Part shown: positions 41,080-49,537 of the stretch, one piece after another
How positions within the stretch are numbered: position 1 is the first letter of the stretch
Layout of the letters: the number at the start of each line of letters is the position of its first letter
Assembly: GCF_900141765.1 (NCBI RefSeq)
Contig: NZ_FSRK01000001.1
Span: forward strand, 434,001-498,000
DNA: 64,000 bases
Source: Epilithonimonas zeae
Lineage (GTDB): Bacteria; Bacteroidota; Bacteroidia; Flavobacteriales; Weeksellaceae
Direction of reading: 5' to 3'
Position numbers and translations under genes: made by a program
The notes under the pieces: model-generated
Databases searched by the model: none
Seen by the model: only the letters and a program-made list of their open reading frames with translations
Told to the model about the DNA's origin: nothing

Positions 41080-42462
41080 TTAATTCACTATTAATTCTTT
41101 CTCATTATTTGATAAAGCTTTCCTCTTACTCAATCTCAAAAATCTAATTACTAAAAGAATTGCAGAAATTGTCAATCCGATTCCCAAAGCAATCCACATC
41201 CCGAAAGCGCCCATTTTCAGAGTCACACAAAGAAAATAACCAACCGGAATGGTGAAAACCCAATAAGCCAAGAATGTAATGACACTTGGGATTTTCACAT
41301 CCTGAATTCCTCTCAGGCAGCCTAAAGCTGTTACCTGGATTCCGTCGGATAATTGGAATAATGCTGCAATAATCATTAATTTAGAAGCTAAATTGATGAC
41401 CAGAACATCGCTTTCTTTTGTGAAAAAATGAGGTAAGACATTTCTGAAAAGAATAAACATCAATCCACAGAATCCCATATAGATCAAGGTTAATTTGAAA
41501 TTATTAATCCCGATTTTTCTCAATCCCTCAAAGTCTTTAACACCCATTTTATTTCCAATCATTACCGTAGAAGCTACACTGAATCCAATACAAAGATTGA
41601 ATGTAAACGAAGCCATAGACAACGCAATCTGATGGGAAGCTATATCGGTAGAACTTATCAATCCACAAATGAAAGCAGCGGCAGCAAAAGCTGTAACTTC
41701 AAAGAACATTTGTAAAGCAGTTGGCAAACCAAGCTTGAACATTTTGTTGAACATCTCCTTTGTGAAAAGACTGATTTTTAAAGAGAATTCTTTGATGTAA
41801 CGTCTTGTTTTTGGTTCTTTTACCAAAACAAAATATAAGAAGACTACCATAAAAATTCTGGCAATCAAAGTTGCTAATGCAGAACCCTGAACGCCCATTG
41901 CCGGTAATCCGAAAAGACCTTTGATGAAGACATAGTTCAGGACGATATTAATCACATTAGCAATGATTGTAGCTTTGGTTACACCAATCGTAAATGATAA
42001 ACCTTCCGAAACTTCTCTCAAAGTCTGAAACATCATAAACGGAATCATCGTAAATGCCATTATGCTGAGGAAACTAATCGTATTCGGAATAATTTCTTTT
42101 GGTTGATCCATATGATAAATCAAAGGTAGAGCCGCCAACAAAATAATCATCAGTAAAGTTCCAATTCCTAAATTAATCACAAATCCGTGTCTGAAAACCG
42201 AATTAATCACATCATGTTTTTTCTGAGAATTAGCCTCCGAAACCAAAGGCGGAATTGCAAAAGAAAATCCTAAAGCTAGTACGAAAATGGAAAAAAACAA
42301 TGCATTTCCCAAAGAGACTGAGGCTAAAGCCTGAGCTCCTAAAAGTTTACCAACGATAATGTTATCGAACAGGTTTACAGAAACTTGTCCAACCTGTGTT
42401 AGCATTACAGGAAGCGCTAACTTCAGTCCTTCCTGCGTATATTGTTTGTTTAAAAAGTTCAT
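41080..42462 (-). CDS. MATE-family multidrug/cation antiporter (NorM-like)
   Basis: A 460-residue inner-membrane exporter with about 12 TM segments in two similar halves. Early strings 'ALPVMLTQVGQVSVNLFDNI' and 'GALGAQALASVSLGNALFF'-like text are typical of NorM proteins, which expel cationic drugs against Na+ or H+. A second-half 'LGLPTALQMFFEVTAFAAAA' repeats the pattern. It is preceded on the same strand by the response-regulator gene with a terminator in between, and followed by argS. Confidence 0.92.
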   Translation of the reverse strand: MNFLNKQYTQEGLKLALPVMLTQVGQVSVNLFDNIIVGKLLGAQALASVSLGNALFFSIFVLALGFSFAIPPLVSEANSQKKHDVINSVFRHGFVINLGIGTLLMIILLAALPLIYHMDQPKEIIPNTISFLSIMAFTMIPFMMFQTLREVSEGLSFTIGVTKATIIANVINIVLNYVFIKGLFGLPAMGVQGSALATLIARIFMVVFLYFVLVKEPKTRRYIKEFSLKISLFTKEMFNKMFKLGLPTALQMFFEVTAFAAAAFICGLISSTDIASHQIALSMASFTFNLCIGFSVASTVMIGNKMGVKDFEGLRKIGINNFKLTLIYMGFCGLMFILFRNVLPHFFTKESDVLVINLASKLMIIAALFQLSDGIQVTALGCLRGIQDVKIPSVITFLAYWVFTIPVGYFLCVTLKMGAFGMWIALGIGLTISAILLVIRFLRLSKRKALSNNEKELIVN

Positions 42463-42522
42463 TTTATTTCATATAATTTTATTAAAAGAAAAGTCATAAT
42501 CGCAAACTTTTCATTTTTATTC

Positions 42523-42558
42523 AAAAAAAACCGCCTCGTTGAAAAGAACGAGACGGTT
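42523..42558 (-). terminator. Terminator after the sigma-54-type regulator
   Basis: AACCGCCTCGTT (42529-42540) pairs with AACGAGACGGTT (42547-42558) with one mismatch, T-rich on the minus strand. Confidence 0.8.
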
Positions 42559-42580
42559 AAATATTTTTATTTATTTAATC

Positions 42581-43765
42581 TCATTTCTTTACAAAACTCG
42601 CCACGTCATCAGCAGTCACAGGGTCTGCACCTAAGATGATTAATCTTTCCACAACGTTTCTAAGTTCTCTGATGTTTCCTGTCCAATCATATTGCTGTAA
42701 AGCTTTGATGGATTTTTCATCAAATTTCTTCGGCGAAGTTCCATTTTCGTTCGAAATCAATTGCGTGAAATATTCTACCAACAAAGGAATATCTTCTTTC
42801 CTGTCGTTCAAAGATGGAACGTTGATTTCTATAACAGAAAGCCTGTGATACAAGTCTTCCCTGAATTTTCCAGCTTCGATTTCTTTGGTCAGATTCTTAT
42901 TAGTTGCAGCAATGACACGGACGTCCACTTTGATTTCTTTGTCGCTTCCAACAGGGGAAACTTTACTTTCTTGCAAAGCCCTCAATACTTTTGCCTGAGC
43001 TACCAAACTCATATCTCCAATCTCATCCAAGAAAATAGTTCCGCCATTGGCTTGTTCAAACTTTCCGGATTTATCTTTGATAGCGCCAGTAAAAGAACCT
43101 TTCACGTGACCAAATAATTCACTTTCAATCAATTCTGATGGAATGGCTGCGCAGTTCACTTCAACCATTGGTCCGCGGGAACGTTCGCTTTGAGAATGGA
43201 TAGCGTGTGCCACCAATTCTTTACCAGCTCCGTTGGGTCCTGTAATCAAAACTCTGGCATCGGAAAGTGCTACTTTATCAATAATCTCCTGAATCTTTTT
43301 AAGGGCAGAAGATTCACCAATCATCTGGTATTTTTTATTGACTTTTTTCTTAAGCTGAGAGTTTTCCTGCTTAAGGTTGGAGTTGTCTTTCTGCAGATTT
43401 CCTTTGTCAAGAGCATTTTTTACACTCGTAATCAATCTGTTGATATCAATAGGTTTGGAGATGAAATCGTAAGCGCCTTCTTTCAGACAGCTGACGGCAG
43501 TATCAATATCTGCATGACCGGAAATCATCACAAATGTTGTTTCGGGTTTCAACTGAAGGCTTTGTTTAAGAAGTTCGGTTCCGGAGATTTTTGGCATTTT
43601 GATATCAGAGATGACCAAAGAAAAGTCTTCTTTTTCTATGAATTTGAAACCTTCGAAACCGTCTTCTGCGATTTCGAATTGGTATTCTGGTAGTTCGTCT
43701 GATAAAATACTGTGTAGAACGCCGGAGATTGCTTTTTCGTCTTCTACGATTAAGATTTTCTGCAT
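42581..43765 (-). CDS. Sigma-54-type response regulator without a DNA-binding domain
   Basis: A 394-residue NtrC-like protein. The receiver (1-120) has phosphoacceptor D54 in 'LVISDIKMP'. A coiled linker leads to the AAA+ domain (about 148-380) with Walker A 'GPNGAGKE' (176-183), 'GSFTGA' (213-218) in place of the usual GAFTGA loop that contacts sigma-54, Walker B 'FLDEIG', and the arginine-finger region. The protein stops at 'VTADDVASFVKK' just after the AAA+ lid, where a Fis-type HTH would normally begin, and the terminator follows at once. It may act without binding an enhancer, or through a partner. Confidence 0.88.
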   Translation of the reverse strand: MQKILIVEDEKAISGVLHSILSDELPEYQFEIAEDGFEGFKFIEKEDFSLVISDIKMPKISGTELLKQSLQLKPETTFVMISGHADIDTAVSCLKEGAYDFISKPIDINRLITSVKNALDKGNLQKDNSNLKQENSQLKKKVNKKYQMIGESSALKKIQEIIDKVALSDARVLITGPNGAGKELVAHAIHSQSERSRGPMVEVNCAAIPSELIESELFGHVKGSFTGAIKDKSGKFEQANGGTIFLDEIGDMSLVAQAKVLRALQESKVSPVGSDKEIKVDVRVIAATNKNLTKEIEAGKFREDLYHRLSVIEINVPSLNDRKEDIPLLVEYFTQLISNENGTSPKKFDEKSIKALQQYDWTGNIRELRNVVERLIILGADPVTADDVASFVKK

Positions 43766-43770
43766 AAGGG

Positions 43771-43778
43771 CAAAGATA
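43771..43778 (-). promoter_or_regulatory. -7 element for the sigma-54-type regulator gene
   Basis: CAAAGATA on the plus strand reads TAtcTTTG on the minus strand, only 5 bp before the start codon, so the message would be near-leaderless. Confidence 0.4.
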
Positions 43779-43892
43779 GTGATTTTAGATTTCGTAAAAC
43801 GAATTAATTACGATTGATTATTTCAAAATTGAAAAAACTTGATAGCAAATTGTCTGCCGAATTTTTTGACTAATGGTCGAACCTGCTTGCAA

Positions 43893-44011
43893 TAGCGATA
43901 GAAACGGCCATCCTTTTGTTTTTATTGGATTTAGCTAAGGCCAAAACAAAAGATAATAGTGGATAGCGCAACCCTGGCTTTGGCAAATGCGTAGGCGAGG
44001 GGATTGCCAAA
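43893..44011 (+). repeat. Dispersed intergenic repeat, copy B
   Basis: Starts 'TAGCGATAGAAACGGCCATCC', has perfect 10-bp arms CTTTTGTTTT (43913-43922) and AAAACAAAAG (43943-43952), then 'ATAATAGTGGATAGCGCAACC'. A second perfect 8-bp inverted repeat TTTGGCAA/TTGCCAAA (43979-43986, 44004-44011) follows and may serve as a terminator for the M28 gene. No gene lies in the surrounding 294-bp gap. Confidence 0.65.
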
Positions 44012-44059
44012 ATAATATTGAAACTTTGAAAAATTAAGAAATTGAAAATCCAAACTTTC

Positions 44060-45226
44060 TTATTCTACAATAATTTTTTTAGTAATCTGCTGGTCTTCGA
44101 TTTTGAAAGTTCCAAGATAAATACCTTTCGGAAGGTTTGAAATATCTATTCTAGTTTGATTCTCCGTTTTACTAAGGATTTTGCCATCCAATGTTGTAAT
44201 CGTAAAATTAAAATGCTGAGTTTTGCTGTTCAAAAATTCTAGTTGTAGATAATCTTTTGCGGGATTTGGATAAAACCTGAAACTCATTGCAATTTCCTTA
44301 GGGGTACAAACATCCAATGTCTGATTCGCAATCGCAAAATGCTGAACCGCTCCCGTTGTAGCTTTTGCGATATTATAAATGTAAACTGGGTCAAGATTGA
44401 CATAAGTATCATTTACAGTGTGTGCGTATTGCGTTTCGTTGTACTCGAAAAGTCCTGTGATAATTTCACCATTCGCTTGAAATGGCATATAATCGGAAGC
44501 ATAGGCGTAGCTGAGATTGGTTTTCAAAGTCGAATATAAAGTTACGCAATTCATCAATTGTTGTGTGAAAGTATTGGAAGCTGAGTTGTTGGAGCTTGGA
44601 CTGTTGGATTCATCTCTTTCGCAAGTGACTGTATCATTGGTCTTTCCTTTTACACCGCCAACTTCATCGATATTAAGAACCAAACGGATGCTCATTTTCG
44701 GGCTGGTCGCATTCACAACATTGGAAACGTAATGTGCAGAACCGAGTAAGCCTTGCTCTTCTCCAGAAAAATTAATGAACTTGATAGAATATTCTGTTGA
44801 AACATTTTTCAAAAGTCTAGCCACTTCAAGAATTACCGAAACACCGCTTCCATTGTCATTGGTTCCGGTTCCGGTAATCGTATCGTAATGTCCACAAATG
44901 ATGACGTAAGTATTAGGGTATTTGGTTCCTGTTTTTGTGACAATTAAATTGGAAGTTGTTTTTCCGCTATATGTAAAATCATCTTTCGTAATTTGAGATT
45001 CCGAATATCCGAAAGAAAGATATTTGTTTTTCAGCCAATTGTAAGCATTGTTGTTGGCTGTAGAACCTGTGGTTTTTACGCCCAAACCTTCGAATTCTTG
45101 TAAATAAGTATTGATATTGGACTGAGAAACAAGATTGGCAACATTTGCATAATCTTGATTGAATGTTTGGGAATTTGCGAAAAATCCTAAAAATAAGACC
45201 GAAAATAATAAGTTTCTCATCTTCAT
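44060..45226 (-). CDS. Secreted M28-family peptidase, T9SS cargo
   Basis: A 388-residue zinc aminopeptidase-type enzyme. It has a signal peptide (1-20, 'FLGFFANSQ'). The catalytic domain (about 25-295) carries the two-metal ligands H113 ('CGHYDT'), D124 ('TNDNGSG'), E156/E157 ('FSGEEQGL'), D187 ('NIDEVG') and H266 ('YAHTVND'). A C-terminal T9SS type A domain (about 310-388) runs from 'FRFYPNPAKDYLQLEF' to 'KKIIVE'. It is likely released or surface-anchored, taking part in peptide scavenging. Confidence 0.93.
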   Translation of the reverse strand: MKMRNLLFSVLFLGFFANSQTFNQDYANVANLVSQSNINTYLQEFEGLGVKTTGSTANNNAYNWLKNKYLSFGYSESQITKDDFTYSGKTTSNLIVTKTGTKYPNTYVIICGHYDTITGTGTNDNGSGVSVILEVARLLKNVSTEYSIKFINFSGEEQGLLGSAHYVSNVVNATSPKMSIRLVLNIDEVGGVKGKTNDTVTCERDESNSPSSNNSASNTFTQQLMNCVTLYSTLKTNLSYAYASDYMPFQANGEIITGLFEYNETQYAHTVNDTYVNLDPVYIYNIAKATTGAVQHFAIANQTLDVCTPKEIAMSFRFYPNPAKDYLQLEFLNSKTQHFNFTITTLDGKILSKTENQTRIDISNLPKGIYLGTFKIEDQQITKKIIVE

Positions 45227-45240
45227 TGATAATAATTTTG

Positions 45241-45267
45241 CAAATATAATTAAAAAGGAGAAGACAA
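45241..45267 (-). promoter_or_regulatory. Promoter of the M28 peptidase gene
   Basis: CAAATATA (45241-45248) reads TAtaTTTG on the minus strand; TTG at 45267-45265 with a 16-bp spacer, overlapping the terminator of the upstream gene. Confidence 0.45.
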
Positions 45268-45286
45268 ATCATTGTCTTCTCCTTTT
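45252..45286 (-). terminator. Terminator of the LEA-like gene
   Basis: AAAAGGAGAAGACAA (45253-45267) pairs perfectly with TTGTCTTCTCCTTTT (45272-45286). Confidence 0.8.
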
Positions 45287-45313
45287 CGTGAAAAACTATT
45301 ACTAACTTAAAAA

Positions 45314-45652
45314 CTAATTCGTTGCTTTACGCACTTCTGCTTTTACATCCTCGGCTGCATCTTTGGTTTTTTCCCAGGCATCAGAAGCGGTATCTTTTGT
45401 TGTTTCCCAAGCTTTGTCTGCAAAATCTTTGGTGTCTTCCCAAGCTTCTGCAGCGCTTGATTTTAGATTTTCGAAAAAGCCTTCTCTTGTTGGCTCTTCA
45501 TTTTTTCTTTTTTGTTCATCAATATAATTTCGAGCTCTGTCTGCATATTCATTCACTTTGTTTTTAGCTCTGTCAGCTGCATTTTCTAATGAATTTTCAG
45601 TTTTGTTGACAGCTCTTTCTGCATCATTGTAATTTTGGTCTTGCGTACTCAT
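45314..45652 (-). CDS. LEA-like/YtxH-like stress protein with 11-residue repeats
   Basis: A 112-residue, highly charged, wholly helical protein with no signal. Its second half repeats an 11-residue amphipathic unit: 'AWEDTKDFADK', 'AWETTKDTASD', 'AWEKTKDAAED'. This is the pattern of group 3 LEA-like proteins, which fold on drying and coat membranes or proteins. It has its own terminator. Its role in osmotic or general stress is inferred from the family. Confidence 0.65.
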   Translation of the reverse strand: MSTQDQNYNDAERAVNKTENSLENAADRAKNKVNEYADRARNYIDEQKRKNEEPTREGFFENLKSSAAEAWEDTKDFADKAWETTKDTASDAWEKTKDAAEDVKAEVRKATN

Positions 45653-45797
45653 AATATTTTGTTTTAGTGATTAATATTGAAAAATTTGATTTGATGCTAA
45701 CCAATTATTCAATTACGATGCCGTTAAATCTTAACGAACGTTAATGTTTTGTTTTGAATTTATAATGTTTCCTAAATTGACATCAAAATTAAAAGCA

Positions 45798-46361
45798 ATG
45801 GAAAAAATTAGATGTGCCTGGTGCGGAACAGATGAACTTTATCAGAAGTATCACGATGAGGAATGGGGAAGATTGGTGACCGATGATGCAACAATGTTTG
45901 AGTTTTTGATTCTCGAAAGCTTCCAAGCAGGATTAAGTTGGATTACAATTCTTAGAAAAAGAGAAACTTTCGGAAGGGCTTTTGATAATTTCGATTATAA
46001 GAAGATTGCAAAATATGGAGAAGATAAAGTCGAAGAACTGATGCAGGATACAGGAATCGTCCGAAACCGGTTAAAAGTGAATGCAGCTATTTCCAATGCG
46101 CAAAAGTTTATGGAGCTTCAGAAAGAATTCGGGAGTTTTTATAATTACATTTCAACCTTTACAGGCGGAAGCCGAATTGTAAATGCCTGGAAAGTTCATA
46201 CGGAAGCACCGGCTACGACAGAATTGTCTGATGCCATTAGCAAAGATTTGAAGAAAAGAGGATTCAAATTTCTGGGTTCAACGGTTATCTATTCTCATCT
46301 TCAGGCTACTGGAATTGTAGATGACCATATTGAAAGTTGTTTTGTACGGAATACAATTTAA
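45798..46361 (+). CDS. tag: DNA-3-methyladenine glycosylase I
   Basis: HhH-superfamily base-excision enzyme of 187 residues that removes 3-methyladenine from alkylated DNA. The N-terminal zinc-snap string 'RCAWCGTDELYQKYHDEEWG' and the C-terminal 'GIVDDHIESC' provide Cys/His ligands as in E. coli Tag. 'ESFQAGLSWITILRKRE' is the substrate pocket text. I chose the ATG at 45798, which gives the family's usual length; the frame is open to 45744. Confidence 0.94.
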   Translation: MEKIRCAWCGTDELYQKYHDEEWGRLVTDDATMFEFLILESFQAGLSWITILRKRETFGRAFDNFDYKKIAKYGEDKVEELMQDTGIVRNRLKVNAAISNAQKFMELQKEFGSFYNYISTFTGGSRIVNAWKVHTEAPATTELSDAISKDLKKRGFKFLGSTVIYSHLQATGIVDDHIESCFVRNTI

Positions 46362-46368
46362 CAATGAA

Positions 46369-46430
46369 AAAAAATATAACAATTTACCAATGCGTACTAA
46401 TTGTTGGATTGGTAAATTGTTATATTTAAA
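46369..46430. terminator. Long bidirectional terminator, 20-bp perfect stem
   Basis: 46372-46391 and 46408-46427 are perfectly complementary over 20 bp with a 16-nt loop, with A-run and T-run flanks. It lies between the convergent tag and nucleoside phosphorylase genes. Confidence 0.75.
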
Positions 46431-46439
46431 AGATTGTGT

Positions 46440-47294
46440 CTACTTAATAATTCTGTCAAGAACCCACTCAATCATCATTTTTTCTGATGCGTGGTGGTCG
46501 CTTGCAAATTCGCCACGTCTTCTGTTAGCGATAACGCAGTTCACAGTAATTGCTTTGTGTCCTAATAATTTGGATAGACCATAGATTGCAGAAGTTTCCA
46601 TTTCGAAGTTCGAAACACCTAGGTCATTTAGAGTTTCAAGGAATTTGTCATCAAGTGCTTTCAATCTCAACTGGCGACCTTGAGGTGCATAGAATCCAGG
46701 GAAAGTCGCGGTGTTTCCTCTGTATTTTGCATCAGCATAATAATCAGCGATATCTTCTGCCCAATCTGAGAAATACAACATTGGTTTGATTTTCTCATAA
46801 GGGAATTTTTCTAAGAAATTCTTACTGAACTCATTTTCAAATGCGTAATCCTGATAAAAATGCATCAATCCGTCCAGACCAACAACATTCTGCGTTACCA
46901 GCATATTATTAACTTCGATGTCCGGATTCACACTTCCGCAAGTTCCCATACGGAAAAGTTCCAGCGACTTATGTTCTTTTTTGAATTCCTTTTCCTTCAA
47001 ATCGATATTGACCAAAGCATCCAATTCGTTCATCACGATATCGATGTTCTCTGTCCCGATTCCTGTTGACATTACCGTGATTCTCTCGCCACGCAAAGTT
47101 CCCGTGTGTGTATAGAATTCTCTTTTGTTCTTTTTAATTTCGATAGTATCGAAGAATTTTGAAACTTTTGGAACTCTGTCTGGGTCGCCTACAAGAAGTA
47201 CTTTGTCTGCAAGATCTTCCGGAAGAAGATTGAGGTGGTAAACACTTCCGTCGTCATTTAGAACCAATTCAGAAGCTGCTAGTTTGTTGATCAT
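46440..47294 (-). CDS. Nucleoside phosphorylase (uridine-phosphorylase-like)
   Basis: A 284-residue PNP/UDP-family enzyme that cleaves nucleosides with phosphate for salvage. Typical strings are 'LLVGDPDRVPKVSKFFD' for the phosphate site, 'STGIGTENIDIVMNELDAL', 'RMGTCGSVNPDIEVNNMLV', and 'SNFEMETSAIYGLSKLLGHK' for the ribose-binding Met/Glu. Whether uridine or a purine nucleoside is preferred cannot be decided from sequence alone. It is convergent with tag. Confidence 0.88.
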   Translation of the reverse strand: MINKLAASELVLNDDGSVYHLNLLPEDLADKVLLVGDPDRVPKVSKFFDTIEIKKNKREFYTHTGTLRGERITVMSTGIGTENIDIVMNELDALVNIDLKEKEFKKEHKSLELFRMGTCGSVNPDIEVNNMLVTQNVVGLDGLMHFYQDYAFENEFSKNFLEKFPYEKIKPMLYFSDWAEDIADYYADAKYRGNTATFPGFYAPQGRQLRLKALDDKFLETLNDLGVSNFEMETSAIYGLSKLLGHKAITVNCVIANRRRGEFASDHHASEKMMIEWVLDRIIK

Positions 47295-47369
47295 ATTATA
47301 TTGATTTTTTAATTTTTAGATTGTTTTTAGAAAATAGATGGTAAACAAATAGAAATTAGATTTAATTTT

Positions 47370-47440
47370 TATCTCGCTGATTTTCCAGATTTCACAGATT
47401 TCTTAATCTGCTTAATTAGCTAAATCTGCGAGCAAATATT
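47370..47440. repeat. 'AAATCTGCGAG'-type intergenic repeat
   Basis: The text 'TCTCGCTGATTTTCCAGATT' is followed by several GATT/AATC words and ends 'AAATCTGCGAG'. The ends are inverted (CTCGCtGATTT against AAATCTGCGAG). It is similar to the remnant at 27408-27436. It sits in the gap between the SUI1 and phosphorylase genes. Confidence 0.45.
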
Positions 47441-47468
47441 ATTTATAATTCAGCATTAATAATTATTC

Positions 47469-47801
47469 TCATCCTCCTACACGTTTTGTTTTGTAACCAA
47501 GGTCTTTCAGTATGGTCATTATTTTGTCTCGGTTGTCGCCTTGGATGATGATAGTTCCATCTTTTTCAGAACCGCCGATTCCGAGTGTTGTTTTGATTTT
47601 TTTCGAGATTTCTTTCAAGCCTTCATCGTCACCTTCCCAACCTTCGATAATGGTTACAGGTTTCCCGTTTCTGCCTTTCTTCTCGAATTTGCACACCAAA
47701 GGTTCTTTCTGTTTGAAGTTTTCTTTGGCTTCGTTAGGCATTTGGAAATCCTGTTCTTCGTGTTCAGGGAAAAGGTTTTTCAGTTGGTCTCTTAAGTCCA
47801 T
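47469..47801 (-). CDS. SUI1/YciH-family translation factor
   Basis: A 110-residue eIF1-like protein. The C-terminal SUI1 domain (about 35-110) has 'KKGRNGKPVTIIEGW', 'GLKEISKKIKTTLGIGGS' and 'TIIIQGDNRDKIMTILKDLG'. Bacterial homologues (YciH) act on start-codon fidelity and translation inhibition under stress; an exact role here is not known. It is a single gene divergent from gpmI. Confidence 0.92.
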   Translation of the reverse strand: MDLRDQLKNLFPEHEEQDFQMPNEAKENFKQKEPLVCKFEKKGRNGKPVTIIEGWEGDDEGLKEISKKIKTTLGIGGSEKDGTIIIQGDNRDKIMTILKDLGYKTKRVGG

Positions 47802-47893
47802 TTTGATTTTTTAAAAAAGGGTCTTAAAGTTAATCATATTTATCAATCTGCAAAAAATATCTTTAGAAATTATCTTAACGCATTTTCATTTCG

Positions 47894-47901
47894 TAAATTT
47901 G
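47894..47901 (+). promoter_or_regulatory. gpmI -7 element
   Basis: TAaaTTTG, 22 bp before the gpmI start; a TTA 16 bp upstream is only a weak -33. Confidence 0.4.
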
Positions 47902-47923
47902 TAGTAACAAAACAAAATTAAAA

Positions 47924-49450
47924 ATGTCAAAAAAAGCAATTCTTGCAATATTAGATGGCTGGGGAATAGGTCTTAACGATAGCGTTTCCGCTCTGGCTCA
48001 AGCTAAAACACCTTTTATAGATTCAGCACTTAAAAACTTTCCGAACACAACTTTGGAAGCAAGTGGTTTGGCAGTTGGTCTGCCGGCCGGACAAATGGGG
48101 AACTCGGAAGTAGGACATATGAATCTTGGTGCCGGTAGAGTCGTTTACCAAAACCTTGTAAAACTAAATATGGCTGTGGAAAACGGAAGTCTTGGAAAAG
48201 AACCTGTCATCCAAGCTGCTTTCGAATATGCTAAAGCCAACAACAAAAAAGTACATTTCATTGGATTGGTTTCCAATGGTGGTGTGCATTCTCATATCAA
48301 TCACTTGAAAGGTTTGCTGACGGCAGCTCACGAATTTGGATTCAAGGATAATGTTTTCGTTCACGCTTTCACAGACGGACGTGACTGTGACCCGAAGTCC
48401 GGAAAAGGTTTCATTGAAGATTTGCTGAATCATATGAAATCCACAACCGGGAAACTGGCTTCTGTCATCGGTCGTTATTATGCGATGGACAGAGACAAGC
48501 GTTGGGAGCGTGTGAAGTTGGCTTATGATGTAATGGTAAACGGAGTAGGAAAGGAGTCAAAAGATCTGGTTCAGGCGATTCAGGATTCGTACAATGCAGA
48601 TGTTACGGATGAGTTTATCCAGCCAATTGTTGCAGTTCAGAATCATTTCCCGATTGCTAAGATTGAAGACCACGATGTTGTGATTTCTTTCAATTTCCGT
48701 ACAGACAGAGGTCGTGAGATCACAGAAGTGCTTTCTCAGCAAGACTTCCCAGAGTATGGAATGAAAAAGCTTGACTTGTACTATGTGACTTTGACGAATT
48801 ATGATAAAACATTCCAGAATGTAAGAGTTGTTTTTGATGAGAATGTTCTTCAGAAAACAATGGGCGAAGTATTGGAAGCGGCAGGCAAATCTCAAATCAG
48901 AATCGCTGAAACAGAAAAATATCCCCACGTTACTTTCTTTTTCTCTGGCGGTAGAGAAGCAGAATTCGTTCAGGAAAGACGTTTGCTTTGCCCGAGTCCG
49001 AAAGATGTTGCGACTTACGATTTGAAACCCGAAATGTCGGCTTACGATATCACCAATGCAATCGTGCCTGAGTTACAAAAAGAATCTGCAGATTTTGTAG
49101 TTCTTAATTTTGCAAATACAGATATGGTTGGTCATACAGGTGTTTTTTCTGCAGCAGTAAAAGCGGCGGAAGTTGTTGATTCTTGTATCCAAAAAGTTGC
49201 TGAAACGGCTTATGAACACGGTTATGCGGTTTTCATCTTGGCAGATCACGGAAACTCTGATGTAATGATAAATCCGGATGGTTCTCCAAACACGCAACAC
49301 TCTACTAACTTGGTTCCGTTCATCGTAATGGATAAAGACCATACTTGGAATTTGACACCAGGGAAATTGGGTGATGTGGCGCCAACAATTTTGAAAGTGA
49401 TGGGCGTAGATATTCCTGAAGAAATGACTGGGAATATTCTGGCGAACTAG
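47924..49450 (+). CDS. gpmI: 2,3-Bisphosphoglycerate-independent phosphoglycerate mutase
   Basis: Alkaline-phosphatase-superfamily enzyme of 508 residues that interconverts 3- and 2-phosphoglycerate in glycolysis, using two metal ions (Mn). Seen are D11 in 'AILDGWG', catalytic S61 in 'GQMGNSEVGHMNLGAGR', 'HAFTDGRDCDPKSG', 'GRYYAMDRDKRWER', 'NFANTDMVGHTG' and 'ADHGNSD'. It is monocistronic and ends with a strong terminator. Confidence 0.97.
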   Translation: MSKKAILAILDGWGIGLNDSVSALAQAKTPFIDSALKNFPNTTLEASGLAVGLPAGQMGNSEVGHMNLGAGRVVYQNLVKLNMAVENGSLGKEPVIQAAFEYAKANNKKVHFIGLVSNGGVHSHINHLKGLLTAAHEFGFKDNVFVHAFTDGRDCDPKSGKGFIEDLLNHMKSTTGKLASVIGRYYAMDRDKRWERVKLAYDVMVNGVGKESKDLVQAIQDSYNADVTDEFIQPIVAVQNHFPIAKIEDHDVVISFNFRTDRGREITEVLSQQDFPEYGMKKLDLYYVTLTNYDKTFQNVRVVFDENVLQKTMGEVLEAAGKSQIRIAETEKYPHVTFFFSGGREAEFVQERRLLCPSPKDVATYDLKPEMSAYDITNAIVPELQKESADFVVLNFANTDMVGHTGVFSAAVKAAEVVDSCIQKVAETAYEHGYAVFILADHGNSDVMINPDGSPNTQHSTNLVPFIVMDKDHTWNLTPGKLGDVAPTILKVMGVDIPEEMTGNILAN

Positions 49451-49472
49451 AAACTCAAGATAAATAAAATAG

Positions 49473-49505
49473 AAAAGTCGGTTTTTTACCGACTTTTTTA
49501 TTTTT
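49473..49505 (+). terminator. Terminator after gpmI
   Basis: AAAGTCGGT pairs with ACCGACTTT around a T-rich loop, then T. Confidence 0.8.
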
Positions 49506-49537
49506 TGGTGTAAATTCGTTTCATTAATTCATAAATA

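Noticed and set aside
46321-46584. 87-codon ORF after tag
   Set aside because: It crosses the long terminator stem and lies antisense to the phosphorylase gene.
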